A stretch of 64,000 nucleotides of DNA from Acholoe squamosa (taxonomy: Eukaryota > Annelida > Polychaeta > Phyllodocida > Polynoidae), in the NCBI GenBank assembly GCA_949317995.1, contig OX439043.1, positions 57,305,339-57,369,338 on the forward strand. The letters run 5' to 3'. Position 1 is the stretch's first letter, and every line of letters begins with the position of its first letter. The notes under the pieces were generated by a model, which ran no database searches, was not told the origin of the DNA, and saw only the letters and a list, made by a program, of their open reading frames with translations. A program made the translations under genes and the position numbers. This document shows positions 11,648 to 20,705 of this stretch, piece by piece.

Positions 11648-11859
11648 GTCACAGACAGGGAGAGTGAGTGAGTAATAGATGTTTAACGCCATTTCGACAA
11701 CTAAGGTCATATTCATGGCGAGAACTACATTACACAATTCGTAGAGGAATGTGTCAGTGCCCACACATATGTGCACCACACACATCCTGAGGGGATAGCA
11801 AAGAGAAGATACAGACCCCTTTTAAGTGGGTTAGGGAAGCCCGTCACAGACAGGGAGAG
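11648..11859 (-). mobile_element. SINE family 1 copy with 17-bp target duplication
   Basis: The element (11665-11842) is inserted between two copies of GTCACAGACAGGGAGAG (11648-11664 and 11843-11859). Read on the minus strand it starts GGGCTTCCCTAACCCACTT, passes through GTAGTTCTCGCCATGAATAT and ends GGCGTTAAACATCTATTACT followed by a short (ACTC)n tail. A long target duplication with a simple-repeat 3' tail is the mark of LINE-driven SINEs. Other copies are at 15386-15810 (split), 40762-40955, 56900-57050 and 61810-61978. Confidence 0.88.
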
Positions 11860-11929
11860 GGAGGATTACAGAAATATAATCTTGTTATACCAGCGCCTAC
11901 GGCGCTGTGATTATAATAGGAAAGTTCAC

Positions 11930-12235
11930 TTTTGGCTGAACCCTCAGTTGCGCTATATTCACAGCAATGGTGCATGACGGGACTGCCTCAATGAGGGTAA
12001 AGAGAGATCTGTGGGTTGGGATCTGAACCCCGCTAGCGTACACGGAGCAGGGAAACAGCGTAGTACGTTGACCGAGCGGCGGAAAACTTTGCCGCTGGTT
12101 TCGGCGAGTCTATCTGTTAAGACGGAGACGAGCACACGCCCGTATGTCTGACTTCGGGTGAACTTTCAGTTGCATCAGACTCATGATAATGATGCATGCT
12201 GGGACTGCCTCAATGAGCATAAAGTGAGACTGACA
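11930..12235 (-). repeat. tRNA-like SINE head and a 70-bp direct repeat
   Basis: On the minus strand, CGCTCGGTCAACGTACTACG followed about 25 bases later by GGGGTTCAGATCCCAACC (12025-12085) resembles a tRNA-derived Pol III promoter, the second block fitting a B box. A block of about 70 bp containing GGGACTGCCTCAATGAG occurs twice, at about 11935-12010 and 12155-12232. Together they look like one or two tRNA-related SINEs. Confidence 0.45.
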
Positions 12236-12485
12236 CTTCGGCCCAAAACCAACTATTAGGCTGTCAAATACCTGTTATTATTTCTTTCCTCTTAAATAGA
12301 TGACAAATTCAGATAGAAATACATGCAGTGTTGAGAGAAAAGAAGAATGGGTGGATTGAAAGTGAATAAGAGATGTCTTGATAAAAGCAGTCACGTCAGT
12401 GCGTGAAAACAGCAGACGAACAGACAGACTCTAGGTCCACTGCCGTCGGAGGCGGGGGAGGTTTCATAGATAAGGGGGGTAATCA

Positions 12486-12575
12486 AAGACTGATTGATTG
12501 ATTTGTGTTTTACAGCACTTTAGCAACACTAAGTGGCTATCCTGTGCTTCACAGAGATTCTTATCCTAATCCCTT
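12486..12575 (-). mobile_element. SINE 3' end with (AATC)n tail
   Basis: Read on the minus strand: CTCTGTGAAGCACAGGATAG, then CCACTTAGTGTTGCTAAAGT, then GCTGTAAAACACAAATCAAT with further ATCA units. This is the form of a SINE tail. No target duplication was found. Confidence 0.5.
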
Positions 12576-13067
12576 AATTGGGTGCGATTAGTGGATGTTT
12601 ATTCTGCACTCTGTCTGTCTCAGTTCCATTTCACACTCTCTCCCACATATTCAGATAACCTATCAGTGATAATGTCTGCTGGGAGAGTGTGCTCACTCAT
12701 GCACATCCAACAGTTTCCAACAAGTTGGCCAAGGCTTTTTTCCAGCCTATTAAAAAATGTGTATTCGGCTCTGTTCCGCCCCCTGGTGTGCAAGAGGAGA
12801 ACTGCTGTCATGCTTGACTGCACCGTAGTTCTTAGTTCACTCGTCAAGGGGCGCGAACATCATGAGGTGCTGTGGGGTATTCATAAAGTCCCATCAGAGC
12901 CTCCCGGAGTAGTGCTCTTCAAGCAGAGTTGATTATTTCCACCTGGGTCCAAAGGTCGGCCAGGATAGTATATATCAGGATGGAGAGTGGTGAGTTCTCC
13001 AGACTCCAATTTGACGCGTGCAGGACTGCAGAAAAGCAGAAACACCTGAGAGACAAAAAGCAAGAAA

Positions 13068-13326
13068 ATGGCGCTGGTTGGCAGAAAACTTCCTTTTCTC
13101 CTGCAAAGAACCTTCCACAGACACCTCCTGAGTCGGGGAAACCCAGCTATTGTCTGCCTTTCGGCCGATTTCCATGCTCTGCAGAAGCAGGAAGATGGAA
13201 ATAGAGATGATTCTGGAAGGGGATGGAGACGGAGGGAAGACGGGAGAGACTACGGCACAGGGGCGGTGGCTGCCCGGGCCTCCCCATCCCTGGTCGCCGC
13301 TGCTGTCGGGGCGTCAGCCGTACTCG
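13068..13326 (+). CDS. SUOX: Sulfite oxidase exon 1: mitochondrial presequence
   Basis: The ATG at 13068 sits in a strong context (AAGAAAATGGC) and opens 86 codons plus one base before the donor CTCG|GTAGGT at 13327. The peptide starts MALVGRKLPFLLQRTFHRHL, rich in arginine and leucine and poor in acid residues, as expected of a matrix-targeting signal. Near residues 72-86 is a hydrophobic run, PSLVAAAVGASAVLG, which continues into GFTLYL of the next exon. This two-part presequence matches vertebrate SUOX, which is delivered to the intermembrane space. The leftover base joins GG at 23703-23704 to make Gly87, in frame with the main exon. The link across a 10.4-kb intron rests on phase, position and hydrophobic continuity. 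A spliced transcript would prove it; an extra exon between cannot be excluded. Confidence 0.78.
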
Positions 13327-13424
13327 GTAGGTTTCAGATTTCTGTGTCCCTGCGCTATAAATTTTATAGTATATAGTGGTTATTATTGACTGGAGAGGTG
13401 AAATTTTTTCAACCCCTCTCAGCC

Positions 13425-13885
13425 TATTAAGCAATGGATAGATCTCATCAAAAGAAGTGGATTTGCTGTTTAAATAAAGTCTTTATGCCAAGTATAAGGG
13501 AAGTTATGACTGATCAAAGACCCAAAATCGAACCCAAAATTCTGCCATTGTTAAGAGTTTAAATATAGGCTCCAGATTTGTGATCAAGCATAATGGATAC
13601 GGGAATGGCTACATCTCTTAAATCATTATTTTGATTTTTGGACTATTTTCTGGAAGAGTTCCCCATAAAAGGTTGAAAATCAATGTATCATATCAAAATT
13701 AAACAATTCAGAATGATTTTATCTTGACTTAATATCATCTGCAATTTAGCAATTGACAGAATTGGCGCAAAATTATGGAGTTGATATGAGATTTCTAATC
13801 GTTTAAAATTTCTCTTTAAACTGACATAAAGACTTCATTTAAACGGGAAATCCACCTCTTTTATCAGCTCTATCCATTGCTAGAT
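13425..13885. mobile_element. About 460-bp MITE with roughly 60-bp inverted ends
   Basis: The left end (AAGCAATGGATAGATCTCAT, GAAGTGGATTTGCTGTTTAA, AAGTCTTTATG) is an imperfect inverted copy of the right end, which closes with CATAAAGACTTCATTTAAAC, GGAAATCCACCTCTTTTATC and AGCTCTATCCATTGCTAGA. No coding sequence lies between. It is just inside SUOX intron 1. A partial relative is in FBXW4 intron 1 (4237-4400). Confidence 0.75.
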
Positions 13886-15385
13886 ACCCGGTAAATAATG
13901 TGGGCCTACATAGGATTGAATTTTGGAAAACAGACAAGGACCTAACATGGAGAAGCTGGTAGAAGGGTGATAGCATATGGCATGCTAAAATTTTTGTGGG
14001 GTCTGCCAAACATCCTGTTGCCCTATGAGAAGAAAAAATCATAGACATTTTCTAAGCCATTTTTTTTTTTGCTGTAGAATGTGTGGTAACTATTCTTTTA
14101 TGTGAGATTTGGCCTTTATACCAAAAAATGATTTCAAAGTTTTGGGGGTAACTTCACATGGGGAGAATGGGATGTTTGCCTGCTTCAGTTATTTCTCAAA
14201 TAGATTTATATTAAACCCTTTATCAATCCCTTTAAACTGATACTTTATTTGTCATGATCCACCAACAAATACAATTTTTATGAACTAGTAAGAAAAACAG
14301 AGTTGAAATCCCCCTTGTTCATAAATTGTCACACCTCACACCCCCCATGGCAGGCAGACTCACACATGGGAGATAGGTCAGTGCCTACGCTAAGGGTGTG
14401 AGGGGAAGGGGGCAAAATCCAGTAATTAATTCTTCACACTTGGATATTATTTGAATGATTTTCCACCAGGAGGGTGTCTGCTTATGTCCATTATGATTAT
14501 GGAAGGAGGGGGGGGGGCGTTGCACTTATTTGAGCATATGCGCTTATTAGAATGAATACAGATCTAATCTTCTCGTTTGAGTCCCTTCCCTCTCCCTTCT
14601 GATTCCTCTTCAACCAGTTTTCTTCCCCTATGTCAAGCCTCTTTCCCTGCTGCTATTTCCTCCTTCATGAAATAAGAGGACATAATAGTTCAATAGTGAT
14701 GCCGAAATGACGATGGCTTTTGCCAGCAAAGAATCTGAATGGCAAGTGTAGGACCTTGAGACTCAGGCCTGGCATGACCTCACTTTTCTAGTGTTGAAAG
14801 ATTTTTTTCAAATCGGTTTATCAGAACCAAATATAGGGAAATTTTTCCGAATTTGTTTCATATTCAAAAATATTCCTATTTCTTTTTAGCTACAATTGAG
14901 TTTATATGGGTACCTTAAGATATTAATGTTCATATGATCTTAGTGAGACGGAAATGGCCTGTGTAAGGTGCTATGACGCAGGTCACTTTGGTCTGTGTCA
15001 ATAAAACGTTTTCAGCAACACTGATGGTTCATGACGTAAAGAGGCCAAAGATATACCAACTGATCTGAACTTCACTCCAGGGCTCTTACAGAGGGAGGTT
15101 TCTCCTAACCCTAACCCTGGAGGAGGGTGATGAGGGAGGTTTGAGGGGTAAGGGGCTACAGGGCATGGGGAAACACCAGGTATGAGAACACTAGGCACAG
15201 GGGCACGGGGACACCGGGCACAGGTTTTGAATATCAAATTTGAGTTCCAGTTGCATGATTATTGCACATTAGCATCTATGAGACCCTTTCTCTGTGACGA
15301 TAACGCACCCTGGGTCATTTGTTCTAAGTAGCACAATGTACACTGGTATTCTCGTGGTTCGACTCCCATCCCTCTCCCTTCTGAT

Positions 15386-15461
15386 TCCCGGGCTTCCTTT
15401 ACCCACTTAAAAGGGTCTATATCTCCTCGTTCCTATCCCCTCAGATGTGTGGTGCACATAT
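15386..15461 (+). mobile_element. SINE family 1, 5' half (split by a later insertion)
   Basis: GGGCTTCCTTTACCCACTTA, AAAGGGTCTATATCTCCTCG and GATGTGTGGTGCACATAT match the 5' half of SINE family 1. The second half restarts at 15712 after a 250-bp insertion. Just upstream (near 15357) GTGGTTCGACTCCCATCC fits a Pol III B box, so the SINE may extend further left. Confidence 0.75.
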
Positions 15462-15711
15462 CAGGGTTCTTTAAAGGTCAGTTAAAACAATATTTTGGAA
15501 AAAGTCAGTTAAAATAAAAATTTTGACTAATTTAGGGGGATAATTTTCAAGATTCCATGTGAGTTTACAAAATTTCTAAAACACTCGCGGCTGAGAGTTG
15601 ATAAATTTTTTCGTGAGCCCCGTAAATCATCTACTATTTGGTCAGTTAAAAGTCGATAAATGTCAGGTAGAAGTCAGTTAAAATCATGATCCATAAAAAG
15701 TGGAAAGCCTG
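15462..15711. mobile_element. CAGGG-ended MITE inserted inside a SINE
   Basis: The 250-bp insert begins CAGGGTTCTTTAAAGGTCAG and ends GTGGAAAGCCTG, whose inverse is CAGGCTTTCCAC, so the outer bases form a weak inverted repeat. The flanks are CATAT (15457-15461) and CATAA (15712-15716), a likely target duplication of about 5 bp with one change. The interior repeats GTCAGTTAAAA several times. It separates the two halves of one SINE, which fixes its boundaries closely. Confidence 0.65.
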
Positions 15712-15810
15712 CATAAGCGTCAGCACCGACACATTCCTCTGTGAAATTGTGTAATGTATATGACTTTAGCTGTCGAAATGACATAAAACATCTATTACTC
15801 ACTCACTCTC
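15712..15810 (+). mobile_element. SINE family 1, 3' half
   Basis: CAGCACCGACACATTCCTCT, GTGAAATTGTGTAATGTA, GACTTTAGCTGTCGAAATGA and AAACATCTATTACTCACTCA continue the SINE begun at 15386. Part of the internal CTCGCCATGAA segment is deleted. Confidence 0.75.
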
Positions 15811-16359
15811 TTCTGATTCCTCATTTCCCTGCCTTCACTCATTCTTTCTACCCCTACCGGTACTTCAAGCTCTTTCCCTGCCGCTATTTCATTGGAGCGA
15901 TTCCCTCCCCCATTCTTTAACCTCCCCTCGTGTTCCATCCTTCCTCACTTATACTCCATTCTCCCATTTCCCTTTTCCATATTCGCCAATCTTAGAGCCC
16001 TTAATCCTTGCATCTAATTCCATATAATCCATATGGAAGTTCTTGTTTGCAATTTATGGCATAATTTGGTGTATCTAGGACAAGCAAAGTCTTGGAAATG
16101 ATAATTAGGTACCCGGTAACATGTATCTTCGTCGTTATCAAGTTCTTATTTGTACATGAGCGAAAATCATTTGTAAATTACATAGCACATACAATGTAAC
16201 ATAATTATTTCTTATTAGGATCAGAGTGAAATTCAACTCAGTCATATCGAATATGTCCCTAAGACATCAAACTAATTTCACCTATGATGACTTATGCATA
16301 TCCCAAGACGCAAATAGGCAGTAGTATTTGTGGTATAGTCATGTACCTGTCATGCAGGA

Positions 16360-16583
16360 GGGGAAAAGTCACAGTGCAAAAAAAAATTTCGACCTCCCCC
16401 CCCATAAGTGACAAAAATCGTGCGTGAACGTCCCCTTTTAGCCTATAGTAACCCGCGGGGTTTTCCACTGAAAACAGGTGAAATTATTTTGACCCCCCCA
16501 TCAGAGGTGTTGAAAAAATTCTGACCCCCCCCCCTCAAACCCACCAGCCCCCCCCCCCCTGTTGTTAAAAAATGATCACTCCC
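16360..16583 (+). mobile_element. Harbinger-type MITE, left end lost
   Basis: G/C-rich runs alternate with AAAAAATTCTGACCCCCC-like blocks and the unit closes with AAAAAATGATCACTCCC before TTA, the right end of the GGGAGTGGTCA family. The left terminal repeat is not recognisable. Confidence 0.55.
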
Positions 16584-17454
16584 TTAGAATGCTTCTACCT
16601 CCTTATCTTATACAAATCTAAAATGAGTCCAGTGTAACCAATCACATCTCGCCCTAGACAGTCATGAATACATTATGCATGATATACTGATAAGATAGTA
16701 CCAGGCACATGGTCTTCTACTGGAGCAAGAGGAGGCATTGATACAATGATAGAGAAGTAATACACGTGTACTCCCAGGTGAAGTTAGGCGTGTGTTTTTT
16801 TGTATGTGTGTGTTCTTTTAATATTAGGTTCTCTTTTATATGAGAAAATGTTAGAACAAGGGATGCATAATCCAGTGTCGTCTCATTGCTGCTTAGTTCA
16901 ATATCTTTTCATACCTTATTACCTGGGTAATACCATTATGAATACCTAGTTTGTTGGGGCTTTGTTTCATTTAATAACACAAAATAGTATGCAATAGTTA
17001 TAAAATGTTGTTGGTGACCCATTTGATTGTAGAAAATGGTAAAACGGTATACAAGGGTGTATATCACAGGCCAGATACAGGACACCTTTTAATAGTGTGA
17101 TTCAACAAGGTGAAGGGTAGCATAAATGGCGTGTGTATTGTATTTTATCTAACTATCTGAGCCTCAACAGTGCCTTTTTGCTCATAACCCCAGTTCCTTA
17201 TCCAGCCATAACGCACTCTGAGACCTTTTCTTCGTCTTCAAGAAGCTGCTGGTTTCAATCCGGACATGTTATAAAATTGGAGAAGTATACAATGTCAACT
17301 CCTCCATACGTTTCCAGTTAAAACCGTTTATGGTTCAACAGGGAATCGTTCCCCGGCCGCTGTGGCAGGAGGCGAGCTCGCTGTCCACTATACCAAGCCA
17401 ACCGTTGATAGAAAGCAAAGTACATCCAGTATTTGAAAATTTTTTCCCACATAC

Positions 17455-17637
17455 CTGATGTTTGCAGACCTCGTTAGCATAGATTTCAATGGAGCCTAGT
17501 GGAGTTATTAACAGAGAACCATCCTTAGATATCCTAGATGAACATGCCATGCCTAATTTCTCCATTTTGTTCGAAATAAATAAGAATCCATTGATTTTCC
17601 ACATCGATACGAGTCGGGACCCGCCCCGTCCGGCCAT
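17455..17637 (-). CDS. Candidate exon, minus member of a head-to-head paralogous pair
   Basis: On the minus strand an ATG at 17637 opens 61 codons up to a donor-like CATCAG|GTATGT at 17455/17454 (phase 0). It starts MAGRGGSRLVSM, then WKINGFLFISNKME, and ends with YANEVCKHQ. The plus-strand frame at 17707 has the same layout: 12 residues, then WKINGFLFIS, then 37 more residues aligning without a gap to a shared Y...VCK. About 23 of 47 aligned residues agree by eye. I do not recognise the family. Loss of identity without loss of frame suggests it was once, or still is, coding. Without splicing the frame runs on to 17335. It may be a first exon, a duplicated exon, or part of an unknown mobile element. 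Confidence 0.4.
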
Positions 17638-17706
17638 TCCTTGTTCGACGCGTGGCTGACCTAGTTCTTACATCTGGGCACCTATCCGCTTTGTAAACAA
17701 GACGCA

Positions 17707-17994
17707 ATGGCCGTGTACCGGGCCGTGTGCATTGGATCGTTATGGAAAATCAATGGATTCTTATTTATTTCAAAGAAAATGGAGACAAAATGTATGCAAA
17801 CACCAACTAGAGATCGTATATTTGGCGCTGCTAGAATAACAGGGCTTGACATCCTTGGATTATACCCGAAAAATGTGTGTAAAGGTGGAGGTATGTCGGG
17901 CAGAACGACAACATGGCCACGACGGCTTGGCAAACCGAGCGGATCGTATGCACTTACAAAATATCTTCTCATGGATTATTTCTTGGGTTATAAG
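17707..17994 (+). CDS. Candidate exon, plus member of a head-to-head paralogous pair
   Basis: The ATG at 17707 (CGCAATGGCC context) opens 96 codons ending in phase 0 at a good donor, TATAAG|GTAAGA (17995). It starts MAVYRAVCIGSL, then WKINGFLFISKKME, then RIFGAARITGLDILGLYPKN, VCKGGG and a basic patch TWPRRLGKPSG, closing with LLMDYFLGYK. A second possible donor, GAG|GTATGT, matches the donor position of the minus-strand partner within one base. Start codons are 70 bp apart, so the 69-bp gap would have to be a bidirectional promoter. It lies inside SUOX intron 1 on the SUOX strand. No known domain was recognised; no following exon was identified. Confidence 0.4.
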
Positions 17995-18038
17995 GTAAGA
18001 AATTAATACAAAATGGAGAAATATGTTCGATAAACGCC

Positions 18039-18155
18039 TTAATGTATGTTATGGGTACGCACTCGTGGGTTTATGGGTTAATAATCCACTCCCCCTTCGG
18101 GGTCGTGGATTATTAACCCATAAACCCACTTGTGCGTACCCATAACATACATTAA
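18039..18155. repeat. Long near-perfect hairpin flanked by TTAA
   Basis: About 55 bases starting TTAATGTATGTTATGGGTAC and reaching AATAATCCAC are followed by a CCCTTCGGGG turn and the inverse of the same sequence, ending GTACCCATAACATACATTAA. Only a few bases mismatch. TTAA at both ends would suit a piggyBac- or Kolobok-type target duplication, or it may be part of the palindrome. The UUCG turn would make any RNA copy very stable. Confidence 0.85.
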
Positions 18156-18471
18156 ACTCTAAGTATACGATGGTAGATTCCCTGCCCTAAACATTGGTCA
18201 TTGGGCAGCAGAATGATGAAGTTGGGTGTCTGGATAGGACCTTGCCAGCATCTATAGATATGGGGCCAGAATATTGCATTAGACCCATGTAAAGCGCCAT
18301 AATAGTGAGAGAATATCAGGACACATGCAGCCCTAGTTGCATAATGTTTGCTTGCATGTCGCTATTTACGTGTCCAATGCGGCTAAGTCATCCCAGTAAA
18401 TATTGACTTGTCTATGAGTGAAGAATAAGGGTATATCAAACAGAGGGGAAGGGTTGCATATATATTGACAG

Positions 18472-18609
18472 TGGCGGATCCAGGATCTGGAAAAGGAGGG
18501 GGCGTGGCCCAAAAGGAGGGGGCACGGCCCCTATTTTTGAGCAAATTTTGAACTCTAAAATACTGGGAGAAGGGGGGTGCGCGCGCCCCCGCACACCCCC
18601 TCTTAATCG
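18472..18609. mobile_element. Short MITE with CAGTGGCGGATCCAGG end
   Basis: The left end CAGTGGCGGATCCAGG and right end AATCGGCCGCTG form a worn inverted repeat. The interior is G/C-rich (AAAAGGAGGGGGCGTGGCCC twice in varied form). CAGNGGCG ends are common in animal hAT-type MITEs. No clear target duplication. Confidence 0.55.
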
Positions 18610-18682
18610 GCCGCTGTTACTGTGTAAATTGGCTTGTATCAGGCGTCAGTCACCTTAGTGCAAACCGAGTGCCTAATATAAC

Positions 18683-18855
18683 CAGGGATGTAAGTCTTCA
18701 GGTTTTATCAGGATTTCCTGATTTCTGAAAGTTTTGAATAACGTGTATATTCCTTATATGCGTAGTAAGGAAGGCTGTTTGGGAAAATAGAGGGCTTTTA
18801 TATCAAGTAAATCTATGGCTTCCTGATTTTTGCCCATTCCTGACTTACATCCCTG
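18683..18855. mobile_element. CAGGG-ended MITE with TATAAC duplication
   Basis: The 173-bp element has a perfect 14-bp terminal inverted repeat (CAGGGATGTAAGTC / GACTTACATCCCTG) and is flanked by TATAAC on both sides, a 6-bp target duplication. The interior holds CAGGATTTCCTGATTTCTGA-like blocks. A fragment of the same family (GGGATGTAAGTCTTCCTGG) is at about 22137. Confidence 0.8.
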
Positions 18856-19594
18856 TATAACTTATAATAAGGTAATTTTAGAGATCAGAAGAACAAATTC
18901 ATGTCCAGATCTTTAATATGCTGCATGTCCTATGTCCTAGTTGAGGCCTGAGATCCCCCAGTAGCCATTTTGCGCACAGTGGGAGGGTTACATAAGTACA
19001 CAAAGATAATGGAACATTGATATGTCGAATCCGCCAGAGACATTTCTAGATTATGAAGAGCCAGTTCAGACCGGGTATTGAGTCGATGAGATTCTCCTTG
19101 TGAAGTAAATTTGCATACACAATACTCTACCTGACACATAACTTTCTCCTTTAAGATAAGCTGTTTTCCCAGAATAGCCTGGCCCATCTCCTTGTCCAAT
19201 AAATTGTAGCCTGGAGTTGTGTGTCAAGGCTCATGGTCGATGTAATGCGATGTATGAAGCTAATAATAGATCAAGAATGTTGATTTGTATGGAGCAGATA
19301 TACATGTCTGAATTTAATGTGAACACTTGTAGTTAGTTATTCTCGCATCTTTTATCAATTGAATTGTAAGCACCTATAATTATAGTCTAATAAATCTATG
19401 CCATTACATGTAATGACATGGATTTATAAAAAGCGATTCAATTATTTGAGACCCTATCATTTGAGACCCAAAAGAGTTTTTCTTCTTTTTGTTCTTATTT
19501 TTTTGTTTAATAATTATTTTGGTCCACAAAATTTGTAAATGGAAATTCATCTTGCAAAAGCATACGCTTGCATGTTTATTTAGAAAATAGACAG

Positions 19595-19692
19595 CGACCT
19601 TCTTCACATTGAGACTGTCTGTTGGCCTATAATGCACAAATGCATCTGAGTGCATTATAGGACAACAGACAGTCCCAATATGAAGAAGGAGT
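19595..19692. repeat. Inverted repeat with about 40-bp arms
   Basis: CCTTCTTCACATTGAGACTG and TCTGTTGGCCTATAATGCAC (from 19598) are mirrored by GTGCATTATAGGACAACAGA and CAGTCCCAATATGAAGAAGG (to 19689), around a short ATGCATCT-type loop. A third copy of the outer piece, GACCTTCTTCATGTG, lies at about 19802 beside the next MITE. No coding content. Probably a foldback-type element. Confidence 0.8.
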
Positions 19693-19821
19693 TGTCCATT
19701 GTCTTTGTAAAATGTTGTACATTTCCTTCCCAACCAATCAAGTTCCAAATCAAGGTATGTCTAGACCAATTAATAGTACTTGACTTGCTTAAAACTATGG
19801 TGACCTTCTTCATGTGTATAC

Positions 19822-20058
19822 TACCGTAATCTCCCGCTTAGAAGACGCGCTGCGCGCATAGGACGCACCCGAAACTCAGCAGAGGCATTTTCGCGTACAA
19901 GACCCACCTCTTAGGGCTCAATTTTGTAAATCCAGTACTGTTCTATAGTAAAATTACCCCTCGTATAAGACGCACCCCCAACTTGAGAGTAAGCTATAAG
20001 GCGCACCAGCATTTTGTTTGGCGTAGAGGACGCGTCTTATACGCGGGAGATTACGGTA
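19822..20058. mobile_element. Complete TA-CCGTAATCTCCCGC MITE
   Basis: The 233-bp element runs from CCGTAATCTCCCGC to GCGGGAGATTACGG between two TA dinucleotides (19822-19823 and 20057-20058). Inside are repeated AAGACGC(A) motifs and ATTTTGTTTGGCGTAGAGGA. TA duplication suggests a Tc1/mariner-like or related transposase in trans. It lies in SUOX intron 1. Confidence 0.88.
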
Positions 20059-20424
20059 CACCTCTATAATGACCTCAATGTCACTCAATGTATAGCAGTG
20101 CATGGGCTGCCATTTTATAACTGGTATTAAATGCTGTAATAAATGCAAGGATAAAATCTTAATGCATAATAGCAACTTTATATAACTACCCTAAAATGTG
20201 TGACTATTCAAATATGCAGGAGAACTAAGTGTGCTTTGCAGAAATAGATCCCCAGAACTATGATAGCTGATTACCTTGTACCATTAAGCCCATAGTACGT
20301 GTGTATCACATACTGCACTACAATATATGAACCGTGAAGGAGGGACAGATAGGTTAACACCAAAGTTATGGAAAATAACACACAGTCACATTTTTTTCCG
20401 GAAATTGTTGACCTTTTCTTCAAG

Positions 20425-20705
20425 AAACTTGTCAAAATTTGGTGGGGAAAGGGGTACTTTTTTCCCCAGGAGTTTTCCCAAAAATTGGCCGGGAAAGGGG
20501 TACCTTTTAAAGAAAATTCTCAAAATATTACAGTGAAAGGGGTACATTTTTTGAAAATTTTCCATTGAAAGGGTGTCCAAATTAACGTTTTTATCTCATC
20601 AGATGCTAACCACAGGGAAAGCGGTATCTTTTTGGGGCTGATTCCCGGTGAAAGGGTATATTTTTACTGGAGATTGTCCCTCCGTAAGGGTCCCAAATTT
20701 AGGGT
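20425..20705 (+). repeat. Degenerate tandem repeat of GTGAAAGGGGTAC units
   Basis: Seven or so spaced copies of (G)GGAAAGGGGTAC(C/A)TTTTT occur between 20425 and 20700 with a loose period near 40 bp, each followed by an AT-rich tract with AATTTTC-type blocks. The overlapping short ORFs on both strands are products of this repeat. Confidence 0.6.

Noticed and set aside
13147-13434. Minus-strand and alternate-frame ORFs over SUOX exon 1
   Set aside because: The +13068 frame explains presequence, phase and donor; the others are shadows of a GC-rich exon.
15104-15120. CCTAACCCTAACCC as a telomere remnant
   Set aside because: Only two units; expected by chance in a genome of this size.
15300-15375. 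Possible tRNA gene around GGTTCGACTCCC
   Set aside because: A B-box is present but no acceptor stem or anticodon arm could be folded by eye; better explained as a SINE promoter remnant.
17682-17972. 96-codon minus-strand frame
   Set aside because: Antisense shadow of the 17707 plus-strand frame; it lacks the paralogue alignment that supports the plus frame.
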